Part shown: positions 14,502-22,933 of the stretch, one piece after another | Numbering within the stretch: position 1 is the stretch's first letter | Layout of the letters: every line of letters starts with the position of its first letter | NCBI GenBank assembly: GCA_022839785.1 | Contig: JALHJW010000017.1 | Coordinates: forward strand, 1 to 30,468 | Reading direction: 5' to 3' | Source of the DNA: Desulfovibrio sp. | GTDB lineage: Bacteria; Desulfobacterota; Desulfovibrionia; Desulfovibrionales; Desulfovibrionaceae | Length of the DNA stretch: 30,468 bases | Position numbers and translations under genes: made by a program | Notes under the pieces: model-generated | Databases searched by the model: none | The model's input: only the letters and a program-made list of their open reading frames with translations | Told to the model about the DNA's origin: nothing

Positions 14502-16268
14502 ATGCAGATTCTTCCCACGAGCACCAAGACCGCGACCGGCGACCCGTTCTTCGGCATGGGCGCGGTCGAGGCCCAGCAGACGGCGTCCTCCTTTGCCGCG
14601 CTTCTTTCCGGTCAGGGCCATGACGCCCAGGCCGCCTTCAATACCGTGCGCCGGCAGGCCGCGGAGACCGCGGACGCGGGCGGCCAGGCCGCCGCGGGCG
14701 CGGCGCGGGGCGCGGCCGAGGTCGCGGCCTCCGCCACCCGGCGCGCCGCCTCCGGCGCGACGCAGAACGAGGCCTTCCGCCGCGTGGAGCAGGCCGACAC
14801 CGACATCAAGCAGACCAAGATGACCTCCATGGACTTCGCCCGCGTCAAGGAGAGCCTCTCCAAGTACGGGCTGTCCAAGAAGGACATCGAGGAGCTTGAG
14901 GACCGCGTGAACAGCAAGGGCGGCCTGACCTGGGGCGCGTTCATCTCCTCGCTGATGCAGAAGACCACGGAGCTGGCCCAGGCCAAGCCGGTCAACCAGC
15001 TCAGCGTGGTGCAGAAGCAGGAACTGGACATGTTCTTCCAGAAGATCGGCTACACGGCGCAGGAGTCCGCCGGGCTGCTCAAGGATCTGGAGAACGGCAA
15101 GTTCACCGACGTCCTGGCCGTGCTCCAGAAGAAGCTCGATTCCATTCCCAAGGACAAGCTGCTCGAACTCTCGCCCAAGGGCGTGCATGCCCTGGCCGAG
15201 GCCATGAATCTTTCCGACCAGACGAAGCAGCAGATCGCCCAGCTCATTTCCGGCGGCGAACGCGAGGTCTTCCTGCCGACCGAACTCAAGAACGCCCTGG
15301 CGCTCATCCAGAAGGAGGACGCCCAGCGCATGCAGGACAAGGCGCAGGCGGTCAAGGATCTGCAGAAGGACCTCGCCTCGGTCCTGCGCGAGGCCAAGGA
15401 CCGGGCGCTGGGCAACGACGGCGGTCAGGAGCGCGCCAAGATCATCGAGACCGGCAAGGACGAGACCATGGTCGACCGTTTCCTGGGCAAGGACGCCAAG
15501 GCCGCCGCCGACAAGGGCCAGGCCAGGGACCCCCTGCAGGCCGCGGCCGAGCACGGGAACCGCGACAAGGGCGAGGCCAGGGACGGCGACAAGGGCCAGG
15601 ACAAGGGCAAGGCCGTGCGCGACGACATGGCCGCCAGGAGCGGCAAGGAAACCAAGGCCGACAAGGACGATCCCCTCGGCTGGAAGACCTTCTGGGAGCG
15701 CGTCGAGGACAAGGGCGACGCCCGCCAGGTCCCGGGCCAGACCGCCGGACAGGCCCGCGCCAAGGCCCCGGAGCAGCCCCTGCCCGAAACGCGGCAGGAG
15801 CGCTACTCCGACCAGCAGCGCATCCTGGACCAGATCCAGGGCGGCATCTCCAAGAACCTTCCGAACGGCGTGAGCCGCCTCACCCTGCAGCTCGAACCCG
15901 AGAACCTGGGCACGGTCAACCTGACCATTCAGGTGCAGGGCAAGGAAGTGCGCGCGCTCATCCGCACCGAGAACCAGGACGTCACCCAGGCCCTGCAGGA
16001 CCAGCTGGCCCAGGTGCGCCAGAGCCTGGAGCAGCAGGGGCTGAAGGTCTCGGAGCTGGAGGTGCGGACCGGGCTGTCCGACGCCTCGCTCTCGGGCCGC
16101 AACTGGATGAGCGCCGAGCAGCACAACCAGGAGCAGGAGCGCCAGGCCATGGCCGACCTGCGGGAGCGCATGCGCAACCTGCGCTCCGGCGACGCCGAGG
16201 CCGTGCGCGAGACCATGGCGGACATCCGCCGGGCCTACGGCGACAACGGCCTGCACCTCATCGCCTAA
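14502..16268 (+). CDS. fliK: Flagellar hook-length control protein FliK
   Basis: This 588-residue protein is the molecular ruler that sets hook length and switches the export gate to filament substrates. The N-terminal half is low-complexity and helical (Ala-rich about 45-90). The centre is very rich in Lys, Asp and Gly (about 335-400, repeated DKG steps), as expected for an extended ruler. The conserved C-terminal domain (about 445-525) carries LTLQLEPENLGTVNLTI, VRALIRTENQDVTQALQDQ and LEQQGLKVSELEV. The tail has a coiled segment EQERQAMADLRERMR. AAAGGAG precedes the ATG. flgD follows 30 bases later and flgE after that, an order seen in other flagellar operons. Confidence 0.93.
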   Translation: MQILPTSTKTATGDPFFGMGAVEAQQTASSFAALLSGQGHDAQAAFNTVRRQAAETADAGGQAAAGAARGAAEVAASATRRAASGATQNEAFRRVEQADTDIKQTKMTSMDFARVKESLSKYGLSKKDIEELEDRVNSKGGLTWGAFISSLMQKTTELAQAKPVNQLSVVQKQELDMFFQKIGYTAQESAGLLKDLENGKFTDVLAVLQKKLDSIPKDKLLELSPKGVHALAEAMNLSDQTKQQIAQLISGGEREVFLPTELKNALALIQKEDAQRMQDKAQAVKDLQKDLASVLREAKDRALGNDGGQERAKIIETGKDETMVDRFLGKDAKAAADKGQARDPLQAAAEHGNRDKGEARDGDKGQDKGKAVRDDMAARSGKETKADKDDPLGWKTFWERVEDKGDARQVPGQTAGQARAKAPEQPLPETRQERYSDQQRILDQIQGGISKNLPNGVSRLTLQLEPENLGTVNLTIQVQGKEVRALIRTENQDVTQALQDQLAQVRQSLEQQGLKVSELEVRTGLSDASLSGRNWMSAEQHNQEQERQAMADLRERMRNLRSGDAEAVRETMADIRRAYGDNGLHLIA

Positions 16269-16298
16269 ATATTTTCAGGAACGCACGGGAGAACGAGC

Positions 16299-17021
16299 AT
16301 GTACGGCGGAGTGGGCATCGGACGGGCCGAGACCGAGTTCAATCAGGACGGGACCGGCAAGATCAAGAAGGAACTGGACAAGGACGCCTTCCTGACCCTG
16401 CTGGCCGCTCAGCTCGGCCACCAGGACCCCCTCAACCCCATGGAGGACAAGGAGTTCACGGCCCAGCTCGCGCAGTTCTCGCAGCTCGAACAGTTGACCA
16501 ACATCAACGACGGCATCACCAAGATGATCGCGGGGAATTCGCGGCAGGAAGTGCTGTCCGCGGTCAGCTTCATCGGCAAGGACATCCGCGCCGAGGGCAA
16601 CGTCCTCTCCAAGAGCGGCGACAAGGTCAGCAGTGCCTACTACACGCTGGAGTCGCCCATCTCGGCCATCTACGTGAACATCTACGACGCCTGGGGCAAC
16701 GTCATCCGCACGGCGCAGGGCGGCCCCATGCAGTCCGGCTCCTACGAGTTCTCCTGGGACGGCACGGACTGGCTGGGCAAGGTGGCGGCGGACGGCGTGT
16801 ACGGCATCTCCATCGCGGCCGAGGGCGTGGACGGCCAGCCCGTGCTGGTCAAGACCCAGGTCAGCGGCACGGTGGCGGGGGTGATCACCGAGGACGGCCA
16901 GCACTACCTGCGCCTCAAGGACGGCCGCACGGTCAATTTCATGGACATCAAGGAAGTGGTCAATCCGACCGCCAGCAACACGCAGCCAACGCCGACCACG
17001 GACGAATCCGACGAGAGTTAG
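16299..17021 (+). CDS. flgD: Flagellar hook cap / assembly protein FlgD
   Basis: This 240-residue protein forms the scaffold that caps the growing hook and guides FlgE assembly. The N-terminal signature is clear: KDAFLTLLAAQLGHQDPLNPMEDKEFTAQLAQFSQLEQLTNIN (about 29-72). The C-terminal half holds the FlgD Ig-like/tudor region with VNIYDAWGNVIRT and YEFSWDGTDWLGKVAADGVYGISI. Length fits the family. GGGAG lies ahead of the ATG. It sits between fliK and flgE on one strand with short gaps, so the three are probably co-transcribed. The last 15 residues are Thr/Ser/Asp-rich and likely flexible. Confidence 0.95.
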   Translation: MYGGVGIGRAETEFNQDGTGKIKKELDKDAFLTLLAAQLGHQDPLNPMEDKEFTAQLAQFSQLEQLTNINDGITKMIAGNSRQEVLSAVSFIGKDIRAEGNVLSKSGDKVSSAYYTLESPISAIYVNIYDAWGNVIRTAQGGPMQSGSYEFSWDGTDWLGKVAADGVYGISIAAEGVDGQPVLVKTQVSGTVAGVITEDGQHYLRLKDGRTVNFMDIKEVVNPTASNTQPTPTTDESDES

Positions 17022-17081
17022 CCGGAAACGGCCGGGCGGCGCAACGAAACATTTCAGCAGACGAGTTCAAGGAGGGTCACC

Positions 17082-18743
17082 ATGGGTCTTTCGTCAGCTC
17101 TCTTCTCGGGCATCACCGGCCTGAGCGTGCACGGCGAGCAGATGTCCGTGCTCGGCAACAACATCGCCAACGTGAACACGGTGGGCTTCAAGGCGTCGCG
17201 CATGCACTTCGAGGACGCCATCAGCCAGAACGTGGCCACTGCCCAGGGGGTGGGCCAGGTGGGCCGCGGCGTGAAGATCGGCACCATCCTCTCCGACTTC
17301 AGCCAGGGCTCCTTCGAGACCACCAACGAGTCCACGGACCTGGCCATCGGCGGCAGCGGCTTCTTCCTGGTCAAGGTCAAGAACGAGGAGCAGACCTACT
17401 ACAGCCGCGCGGGCAACTTCCGCTTCGACAAGGACGGCTACCTCGTGGACCCGCACGGCTACGTGCTGCAGGGCTGGGAAGTGGACGACACGCGGCTCAC
17501 CGCGGCCACCTCGACCACGACCACCACGACCTCGGCGCGCACCCGCATCCGCGGCGTGCCCACGGACATCCGGCTGGAGAACTTCCAGTCGCCGCCGCGC
17601 GAGACCAGCTCCATGACCTTCATCACCAACCTGGACTCGGGCGAGGTCAGCCGCTCCAACGACGCCAACAACCCGTTCTTCGCCCTGTTCGGCCGCTGGG
17701 ACGCCACCCAGGCCGAGCCCATCGGGCAGACCCAGTACGCCTACCAGACCACCCTGAAGGTGTACGACGAGAACGGCTCCTCGCACAACATCTCGGTCTA
17801 CTTCGATCCGGTCACCACCAGCAACTCCGGCGGCCGCAAGGTCTGGGAGTTCATCGTGACCTGCAATCCCGCCGAGGACGGCCGCTTCTTCTCCGACGGC
17901 GCGGGCAACGTCACCGAACTGCGCAACACCTCGGCGGCGGGGCTGCTGGGCACCGGCACCCTGACCTTCAATGCCGCGGGCGAATTGGAGAACATGAACC
18001 TCTTCCAGCTGCAGTCCGGGGCCATGCCGCATCCGGGCGCGCTCAAGAACCTCTCCAACTGGCGTCTGCCGAGCAACTTCTCGCAGAACGGCTACCCCAT
18101 GGTCGTGGCCAACTTCCTCTCGCGCGAAGGGGCGAGCTTCACGGACTCGGCGGACGCGACCAGCGCCAGCGTGCTCGTCGAACTCAACTTCGGCCTGCGC
18201 AACCTGAGCACCACCTGGGCGGGGGCGGCCTACTCCAACGCCGCGTCCCTCGCCGGCCTGCCGGCCAACGGCGCCACCATCCTCGGCCTGCCGCGCTTCA
18301 GCGACGCGGAGCGCGAGGCCCTGGCCACCACCTCGTTCTCGGCCGGCTCCACGACCATCTTCCAGTCCCAGGACGGCTACACCGCGGGCTTTCTGCAGAA
18401 CATCTCCGTGGACCGCGACGGCGTGCTCACGGGCAGATACTCCAACGGCCAGGTGCTGGCGCTGTACGTGATCACCCTGGCCAACTTCAACAACAACTGG
18501 GGCCTGAACCGGGAAGGCGGCAACCTCTTCTCCGAGACCCGCGAGTCCGGCCCGGCCGTCACCAACCGGCCCAACACCGCGGGTCTGGGCAGCGTGGCCT
18601 CCAACTCGCTCGAACAGTCCAACGTGGACATGGCCACCGAGTTCGTGAAGATGATCACCACGCAGCGCGGCTTCCAGGCCAACTCCAAGGTGATCACCAC
18701 CACCGACTCCATGCTCGGCGAACTCATCCAGCTCAAGCGCTAG
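17082..18743 (+). CDS. flgE: Flagellar hook protein FlgE
   Basis: This 553-residue protein polymerises into the flexible hook. The N-terminal rod/hook signature is GLSSALFSGITGLSVHGEQMSVLGNNIANVNTVGFK (about 2-37), and the C-terminal helix SNVDMATEFVKMITTQRGFQANSKVITTTDSMLGELIQLKR is the matching D0 partner. The central part is a large variable D1-D3 region rich in Asn, Ser and Thr, with ENFQSPPRETSSMTFITNLDSGE and a FlgE-type YAYQTTLKVYDENGSSHNISVYFDPV stretch. A Thr run (about 143-151) precedes it. AAGGAGG precedes the ATG. Three hairpins follow the stop, so the operon probably ends here. Confidence 0.96.
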   Translation: MGLSSALFSGITGLSVHGEQMSVLGNNIANVNTVGFKASRMHFEDAISQNVATAQGVGQVGRGVKIGTILSDFSQGSFETTNESTDLAIGGSGFFLVKVKNEEQTYYSRAGNFRFDKDGYLVDPHGYVLQGWEVDDTRLTAATSTTTTTTSARTRIRGVPTDIRLENFQSPPRETSSMTFITNLDSGEVSRSNDANNPFFALFGRWDATQAEPIGQTQYAYQTTLKVYDENGSSHNISVYFDPVTTSNSGGRKVWEFIVTCNPAEDGRFFSDGAGNVTELRNTSAAGLLGTGTLTFNAAGELENMNLFQLQSGAMPHPGALKNLSNWRLPSNFSQNGYPMVVANFLSREGASFTDSADATSASVLVELNFGLRNLSTTWAGAAYSNAASLAGLPANGATILGLPRFSDAEREALATTSFSAGSTTIFQSQDGYTAGFLQNISVDRDGVLTGRYSNGQVLALYVITLANFNNNWGLNREGGNLFSETRESGPAVTNRPNTAGLGSVASNSLEQSNVDMATEFVKMITTQRGFQANSKVITTTDSMLGELIQLKR

Positions 18744-18769
18744 GCCCGCGCCGGGAATCCGGCTCGCCC

Positions 18770-18848
18770 GCCGCCGCGGGCCGCCGCCCGACCCGCGGCG
18801 GCCCGCGCACACGACCCTCCGGAGCGCACGGTCCCAACCGTGCGCTCC
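18770..18848 (+). terminator. Double hairpin terminator after flgE
   Basis: The first stem pairs 18770-18780 with 18792-18802 (11 bp of G and C). The second pairs GGAGCGCACGGT (18821-18832) with ACCGTGCGCTCC (18837-18848) around a 4-base loop and is followed by TTCCT. The second has the usual shape of a Rho-independent terminator on the plus strand, about 80 bases after flgE. Confidence 0.8.
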
Positions 18849-18868
18849 TTCCTGTCGCCGGAAAACAA

Positions 18869-18900
18869 AAAGACCGCCTTCCCCCGGGGAGGCGGTCTTT
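18869..18900 (-). terminator. Rho-independent terminator of flaG
   Basis: AAAGACCGCC (18869-18878) pairs with GGCGGTCTTT (18891-18900). Read on the minus strand, the stem is followed by a T-rich run (TTTTTGTTTT), the standard intrinsic terminator form. It lies 26 bases after the flaG stop. Confidence 0.88.
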
Positions 18901-18926
18901 CACAGCGGCTGCGGCGGCGCGGGGGA

Positions 18927-19313
18927 TCAGTACATCTTGTCCAGAAAGCCCCTGGCCATCTCCTGCACCGACCTGGCGAGCTTCAGCAGGTCGTCGGGCG
19001 GGAGCTTGCGGAGCACCTTGCCCGTGTCGGGCTCGATGATCTCCACCTGGAGCCTGTCCGTGGATTCGTCCACGCGGTACTTGAGCGTGAGCCCCAGGGA
19101 CTCCAAGGCCTCGTCGAGCTTTTGCCCGGCTTCGGTCAGGATCTTCCTGTCCTGCGCGGGGTCGTGGGCGTTCTTGCCCGCCCAGGCGTCCTCGTCCGCT
19201 CCCGCGTCCTGCGGCGGTTGCGGCGCGTTCGCGACGCGCGTTGCCCGGGCCTGGCCGGTCCAACCGTTCTGCACGGCAGCCGCGGGGCTGAAGGCGACTT
19301 CGGCGACGTTCAT
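18927..19313 (-). CDS. flaG: FlaG family flagellar protein
   Basis: This 128-residue protein belongs to the FlaG family, linked in other bacteria to control of filament length. The conserved C-terminal domain is about 60-128: LDEALESLGLTLKYRVDESTDRLQVEIIEPDTGKVLRKLPPDDLLKLARSVQEMARGFLDKMY, with the family IIEPDTGKVLRKLPP core. The N-terminal half is disordered and rich in Ala, Asn and Gln. I chose ATG 19313 for its GGGAGGGAG site; a longer frame from 19331 lacks one. It is divergent from flagellin and convergent with flgE. A candidate sigma-28 promoter lies upstream. Confidence 0.9.
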   Translation of the reverse strand: MNVAEVAFSPAAAVQNGWTGQARATRVANAPQPPQDAGADEDAWAGKNAHDPAQDRKILTEAGQKLDEALESLGLTLKYRVDESTDRLQVEIIEPDTGKVLRKLPPDDLLKLARSVQEMARGFLDKMY

Positions 19314-19380
19314 GGCTCCCTCCCTGGACACGGGGGCGGCGTCCGTTCCGCCCGACAGAATCTTGCCTGTTCCGTCCTTC

Positions 19381-19409
19381 CTATCGGCCGTCCATACCCC
19401 CCGACTTTA
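19381..19409 (-). promoter_or_regulatory. Candidate sigma-28 (FliA) promoter of flaG
   Basis: On the minus strand TAAAGTCG is followed 13 bases later by GCCGATAG. The boxes match the class III flagellar consensus TAAAGTTT-N11-GCCGATAA well, but the gap is 2 bases longer than usual. Transcription would begin near 19372, about 59 bases before the flaG ATG. Confidence 0.45.
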
Positions 19410-19506
19410 GGCTTCGGGCGGGGCGCGCCGCATTTTTCAGTCAAGATCGCCGCAGGGCGCGGCGGTCAAGCCGCCGACGGGAAAGCCCGGGCGCGGGGGG
19501 CGGGAC

Positions 19507-19528
19507 GGGGAAAAAACTGCCCATCCTG
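19507..19528 (+). promoter_or_regulatory. Shared upstream element, flagellin copy
   Basis: The 16 bases GGGGAAAAAACTGCCC are identical to 14390-14405 upstream of fliK, and TCCTG follows one base later. It starts 68 bases before the TGG of the flagellin -24 site. The surrounding sequence differs, so this is a short shared motif, not a larger duplication. Confidence 0.6.
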
Positions 19529-19574
19529 CAGTGTTTTTTCTATAACCGTTTATTTTAAATTGAAAAAATACTTT

Positions 19575-19590
19575 TGGCACCGCGTCTGCA
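19575..19590 (+). promoter_or_regulatory. Sigma-54 promoter of flagellin
   Basis: TGGCAC-N5-CTGCA gives a perfect -24 box and GG-N10-GC spacing (GG 19576-19577, GC 19588-19589). Transcription should start near 19601, leaving about 45 untranslated bases with AAGGAGG before the ATG at 19646. Upstream is a strongly A/T-rich stretch (19528-19570) that could aid DNA bending. Confidence 0.85.
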
Positions 19591-19645
19591 TATGGAGAGC
19601 AAACCCCAAGGAACGGCAGGTTTGTAGACAAGGAGGTTTTCGACA

Positions 19646-20542
19646 ATGTCACTGGTTATCAATCACAACATGATGGCCATGAACGCCAGCAGAAACCTGA
19701 GCACGGCGTACGGCTCCCTCGGCACGTCGGTCAGGCGTCTGTCCTCGGGCCTGCGCATCGGCACGGCGGCCGACGACGCGGCGGGCCTGGCGATCCGCGA
19801 ACTCATGCGCGCGGACATCGCCTCCATGAACCAGGGCGTGCGCAACGCCATGGACGCCATCTCGATGATCCAGACCGCGGACGGCGCGCTGCAGGTCATC
19901 GACGAGAAGCTCATCCGCATGAAGGAGCTTGCCGAACAGGCGGCCACCGGCACCTACAACTCCGACCAGCGCCTGATGATCGACTCCGAATACCAGGCCA
20001 TGGCGTCGGAAATCCAGCGCATCGCCAGCGCCACGGATTTCAACGGCATCTACCTGCTCAACGGCCAGCTCTCGGGCGACGACCACAACGGATCGGGACT
20101 GGTCTCCACGGGCAGGGTCAAGATCCACTTCGGCACGGGCAACGAGTCGTCCGAGGACTACTACTACATCCAGATCGGCTGCGCCACGGCGTCCGCCCTG
20201 GGCGTGGGCCTCATGGCCTCCGCCGGCCGCGCCGGCCGCTCCGTGTCCACGCAGGAGCTGGCCCAGAACGCCCTGGACGCCATCCAGCAGGCCATCATCT
20301 CCAAGGATAAGATCCGCGCCCACCTGGGCTCCATGCAGAACCGCCTGGAGAACACCATCACCAACCTGCAGATCCAGGCCGAGAACCTGCAGGCGTCCGA
20401 ATCCCGCATCTCGGACGTGGACGTGGCCGCGGAGATGACCGAGTTCGTGCGCCAGCAGATCCTGTCGCAGTCCGCGGTGGCCATGCTCGCCCAGGCCAAC
20501 AGCCTGCCGCGGATGGCCATGCAGCTCATCGGCGGCGGCTAA
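19646..20542 (+). CDS. fliC: Flagellin
   Basis: This 298-residue filament subunit has both conserved coiled-coil ends: SLVINHNMMAMNASRNLSTAYGSLGTSVRRLSSGLRI...DDAAGLAIRELMR at the N-terminus and ENTITNLQIQAENLQASESRISDVDVAAEMTEFVRQQILSQSAVAMLAQANSLPRMAMQLI at the C-terminus. The variable centre is short (about 130-195), so the filament surface domain is small. A single Cys lies in it (IQIGCATAS). The closing LPRMAMQLIGGG differs from the usual QxxLxLL ending. AAGGAGG precedes the ATG and a sigma-54 promoter lies upstream. Other flagellin copies may exist elsewhere. Confidence 0.96.
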   Translation: MSLVINHNMMAMNASRNLSTAYGSLGTSVRRLSSGLRIGTAADDAAGLAIRELMRADIASMNQGVRNAMDAISMIQTADGALQVIDEKLIRMKELAEQAATGTYNSDQRLMIDSEYQAMASEIQRIASATDFNGIYLLNGQLSGDDHNGSGLVSTGRVKIHFGTGNESSEDYYYIQIGCATASALGVGLMASAGRAGRSVSTQELAQNALDAIQQAIISKDKIRAHLGSMQNRLENTITNLQIQAENLQASESRISDVDVAAEMTEFVRQQILSQSAVAMLAQANSLPRMAMQLIGGG

Positions 20543-20567
20543 GGAACAGACGTTTCAGGGATTTTCC

Positions 20568-20590
20568 GGGAGGCCCCGCGCGGGCCTCCC
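20568..20590 (+). terminator. Hairpin terminator after flagellin
   Basis: GGGAGGCCC (20568-20576) pairs with GGGCCTCCC (20582-20590) around a 5-base loop, 26 bases after the flagellin stop. There is no U-run, but the position between convergent genes supports termination. Confidence 0.7.
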
Positions 20591-20640
20591 GCGTCGTCAG
20601 GCAACGAGAGGCAGGATTCCATCCCCGGGGAACTCGCCCA

Positions 20641-21405
20641 TCACGCAGGGCCGGCTTCGCGCAGCGGAGCCGGCCCGTTCGCGTCTCCAGGGTCGCCCAG
20701 TTCCGCCAGGGCCCGCTCGGCGGCGAGCTGCTCGGCCTTCTTCTTGCTCGCCCCCTCGGCCCGGAACTCGCGCCCGTCCGGAAGGCGCAGCACGATTTCG
20801 TAGATCTTGGCGTGGTCCGGCCCCCGCGTCCCGCCCGGGGCGTACTCCGGCCTGGCCTTGAAGCGCTGCTGGGTGATCTCCTGCAGCCGGGTCTTGTAGT
20901 CCTTGGCCTTGGGCAGGTCCGGGCAGGCGGGCCAGCGCCCGGCGAAGAGGCGGCGCACCGCGGCCACGGCGGCGGGAAAGCCGCCGTCCACGTAGACGGC
21001 CCCGATGACCGCCTCCAGGGCGTCGGCCAGCAGGGCGTCGCGCAGCCGCCCGCCCTGGGCCTCCTCGCCCCGGCCGAGCAGCAGGAAGCCGGGCAGGGAA
21101 ATCTCCCGCGCCACCTCGGCCAGGCTGGCCTCCTTGACCAGCTTGGCGCGCAGCCGCGTCAGCTCGCCCTCGCGCTCGGCGGGAAAACGGGCGTACAGCT
21201 CGTCCGAAACCACCAGTTCGAGCACCGCGTCGCCGAGGAATTCGAGGCGTTCGTTGCTGCCCGGCAGCGCCCCGTTCTCGTTGACGTGGGAGGAGTGGGT
21301 CAGCGCCAACTGCAACAGGTCGCGCCGCGCGAACGCATGACCCACGGCCTGCTCAAGTTCCGCTGCGGCCCGCGTCCGCCCCGTGGGTGTCGTTTCATTC
21401 CGCAT
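20641..21405 (-). CDS. rnc: Ribonuclease III
   Basis: This 254-residue double-strand-specific endonuclease processes rRNA precursors and structured RNAs. The signature NERLEFLGDAVLE is at about 51-63 (Glu55 and Asp59 region) and the second metal cluster ADALEAVIGAVYVDGG at about 127-142. The C-terminal double-stranded RNA-binding domain (about 172-240) has DYKTRLQEITQQ, GPDHAKIYEIVLRL and ASKKKAEQLAAERALAEL. ATG 21405 has GAGGA upstream; the frame extends to 21489 without a better site. It follows the RNase D gene on the same strand after 204 bases. The last 14 residues are an unconserved Pro/Ala tail. Confidence 0.95.
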   Translation of the reverse strand: MRNETTPTGRTRAAAELEQAVGHAFARRDLLQLALTHSSHVNENGALPGSNERLEFLGDAVLELVVSDELYARFPAEREGELTRLRAKLVKEASLAEVAREISLPGFLLLGRGEEAQGGRLRDALLADALEAVIGAVYVDGGFPAAVAAVRRLFAGRWPACPDLPKAKDYKTRLQEITQQRFKARPEYAPGGTRGPDHAKIYEIVLRLPDGREFRAEGASKKKAEQLAAERALAELGDPGDANGPAPLREAGPA

Positions 21406-21432
21406 AGCTGTTCCTCGTAAAAAACGCGCGCA

Positions 21433-21461
21433 ATATTCGCCGATTTCAAGCGGCATGGCAA
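21433..21461 (-). promoter_or_regulatory. Candidate sigma-70 promoter of rnc
   Basis: On the minus strand TTGCCA is followed after 17 bases by GAATAT, ending about 28 bases before the rnc ATG. The -10 is imperfect. The 204-base gap between rnd and rnc (21406-21609) holds no other recognisable gene and only short hairpins. Confidence 0.4.
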
Positions 21462-21609
21462 CAGCGGGGCGGCAGTTGAAGCGGGGCACGAACAGAGTTG
21501 CCGGATGCGCGGCGCATGCCCCGGACGCGACGCCGCATTGTCCAGGCCGCCGGAATGCAGGAGGGGCCGCCCCGTGGGACAGCCCCCTGCCTCGCGCCGC
21601 ATGGCGGCG

Positions 21610-22821
21610 TCATTTGCCCAGGGCGGCCAGGAGCGTGTCGCCGATGACGCTCCTGCGCCAGCCCCCCAGCTCCTCCGGCAAGGGCGGATCGACGCCGCGC
21701 AGCACGTTCTCGGCCAGTTCGGTGATGCTGCGCTTGCGCGCCACCAGCTCGGGGGGCAGGCCCAGCTCCTCCGCCACCCCGGCCACCACGGGCCGGAGCC
21801 TGTCCACCATGCGCCCGACCTTGCGCGGGTTGGGCGGCTTGGGGATGGCCGGGGGCAACTGCTCCTCGGGCAGGCGCAGGGCGTCGCGCACGATGCGCGT
21901 CAGGGTCTTGCCGTGGCGGCGCACGAAGGAGGGCTTGACCTCCTCCATGGCCGAGAGGTCGCGCATGGCCACGGGCTTGTGCTTGACCACGGAGCGCAGG
22001 GTCTTGTCCTGCATGATGAAGGTGCGCGGCAGGTCGCGGGTCATGGCCTTGCGCTCGCGCCAGGCGAAGAGGTCGCGCAGCAGCCCCAGTTCGCGGCGGT
22101 CGTACTGCCACAGGCCGCCGAAGCGCAGGTAGTACTCCTCGGGCTGCTCGTCGCGCCCGGCCTCGCGCCGCATGCGCTCGAACTCCTCCTCGGCCCAGGT
22201 CAGGCGGCCGAGCTTGCGCAGGCGTCCGGCCAGCTCCCGCTGCATGGGCAGCAGGCAGGCCACGTCCATGGCCGCGTAGCGGATCTGGTTCTCGGACAGG
22301 GGACGGGCCAGCCAGTCCGAGCGCGTCTCGGACTTCTCCATCTCCGCGCCGAAGAGGTCGCGCGCCAGTTGCTGGTAGCCGGACTGGAAGCCGTAGCCCA
22401 GGAAGGAGGCCGCGATCTGGGTGTCGAAGATGGGGCCGGGCGGGTCGCCGGTGAGGAAGGAGAGCACCTCCAGGTCCTCGGAGCAGGAGTGCATGACCTT
22501 GAGCACCGAGCGGTCCGTGAGCACGCGGGCGAAGGGCGAGAGGTCCGAGAGGGCCAGGGGGTCGATGAGCCAGGTGTGGCGCTTGTCCGAGACCTGGATC
22601 AGGCCGAGCATGGGAAAGTAGGTGCGGACCCGGACGAATTCCGTGTCGATGCCGATGGCCCCGGCCTTGCGCAGGTGGGCGCAGACCTTGACCAGATCCT
22701 CGTCCCTGGCCACGAAGCGGGGTCTGACCTCGTCCTCGGAGACGACGGGAGGCGGCGTGACCATGGGGCACAGCCGCAATACGGCGCGGCCGAGGCGTCG
22801 GCAGATGTCGCGTGCGTTCAC
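21610..22821 (-). CDS. rnd: Ribonuclease D-like 3'-5' exonuclease with HRDC domain
   Basis: This 403-residue protein (or 384 if the ATG at 22764 is used) is a DEDD-type exonuclease that trims stable RNA 3' ends. Exo I IGIDTEFVRV is near 57-66 (Asp59, Glu61), Exo II HSCSEDLEVL near 111-120 (Asp116), and Exo III RYAAMDV near 181-187 (Tyr182, Asp186), so all catalytic positions are present. An HRDC-like helical region follows (about 220-300, LLRDLFAWRERKAMTRDLPRTFIMQDKTL). The long frame starts at a GTG with no ribosome site, and the internal ATG also lacks one, so the start is open. It is divergent from the secreted-protein gene. Confidence 0.92.
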   Translation of the reverse strand: MNARDICRRLGRAVLRLCPMVTPPPVVSEDEVRPRFVARDEDLVKVCAHLRKAGAIGIDTEFVRVRTYFPMLGLIQVSDKRHTWLIDPLALSDLSPFARVLTDRSVLKVMHSCSEDLEVLSFLTGDPPGPIFDTQIAASFLGYGFQSGYQQLARDLFGAEMEKSETRSDWLARPLSENQIRYAAMDVACLLPMQRELAGRLRKLGRLTWAEEEFERMRREAGRDEQPEEYYLRFGGLWQYDRRELGLLRDLFAWRERKAMTRDLPRTFIMQDKTLRSVVKHKPVAMRDLSAMEEVKPSFVRRHGKTLTRIVRDALRLPEEQLPPAIPKPPNPRKVGRMVDRLRPVVAGVAEELGLPPELVARKRSITELAENVLRGVDPPLPEELGGWRRSVIGDTLLAALGK

Positions 22822-22866
22822 GGGGCAGTCTCTAGCCTACTTTGCGGCCGGACGCCAGAGCGTAAC

Positions 22867-22896
22867 TTGACCGCAGCCCCTTCGGGCGACTATTTT
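22867..22896 (+). promoter_or_regulatory. Sigma-70-like promoter of the secreted-protein gene
   Basis: TTGACC (22867-22872) and TATTTT (22891-22896) are separated by 18 bases. The start would be near 22904, about 30 bases before the ATG at 22934, which has AAGGAG. Confidence 0.6.
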
Positions 22897-22933
22897 CGCC
22901 GTAACTCGGATATCGCCGCCCAAGGAGAACGCC

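Noticed and set aside
20648..20676. 9-bp stem GGGCCGGCT/AGCCGGCCC as an rnc terminator
   Set aside because: It lies within the last codons of rnc and has no U-run; it is probably a result of the GC-rich tail.
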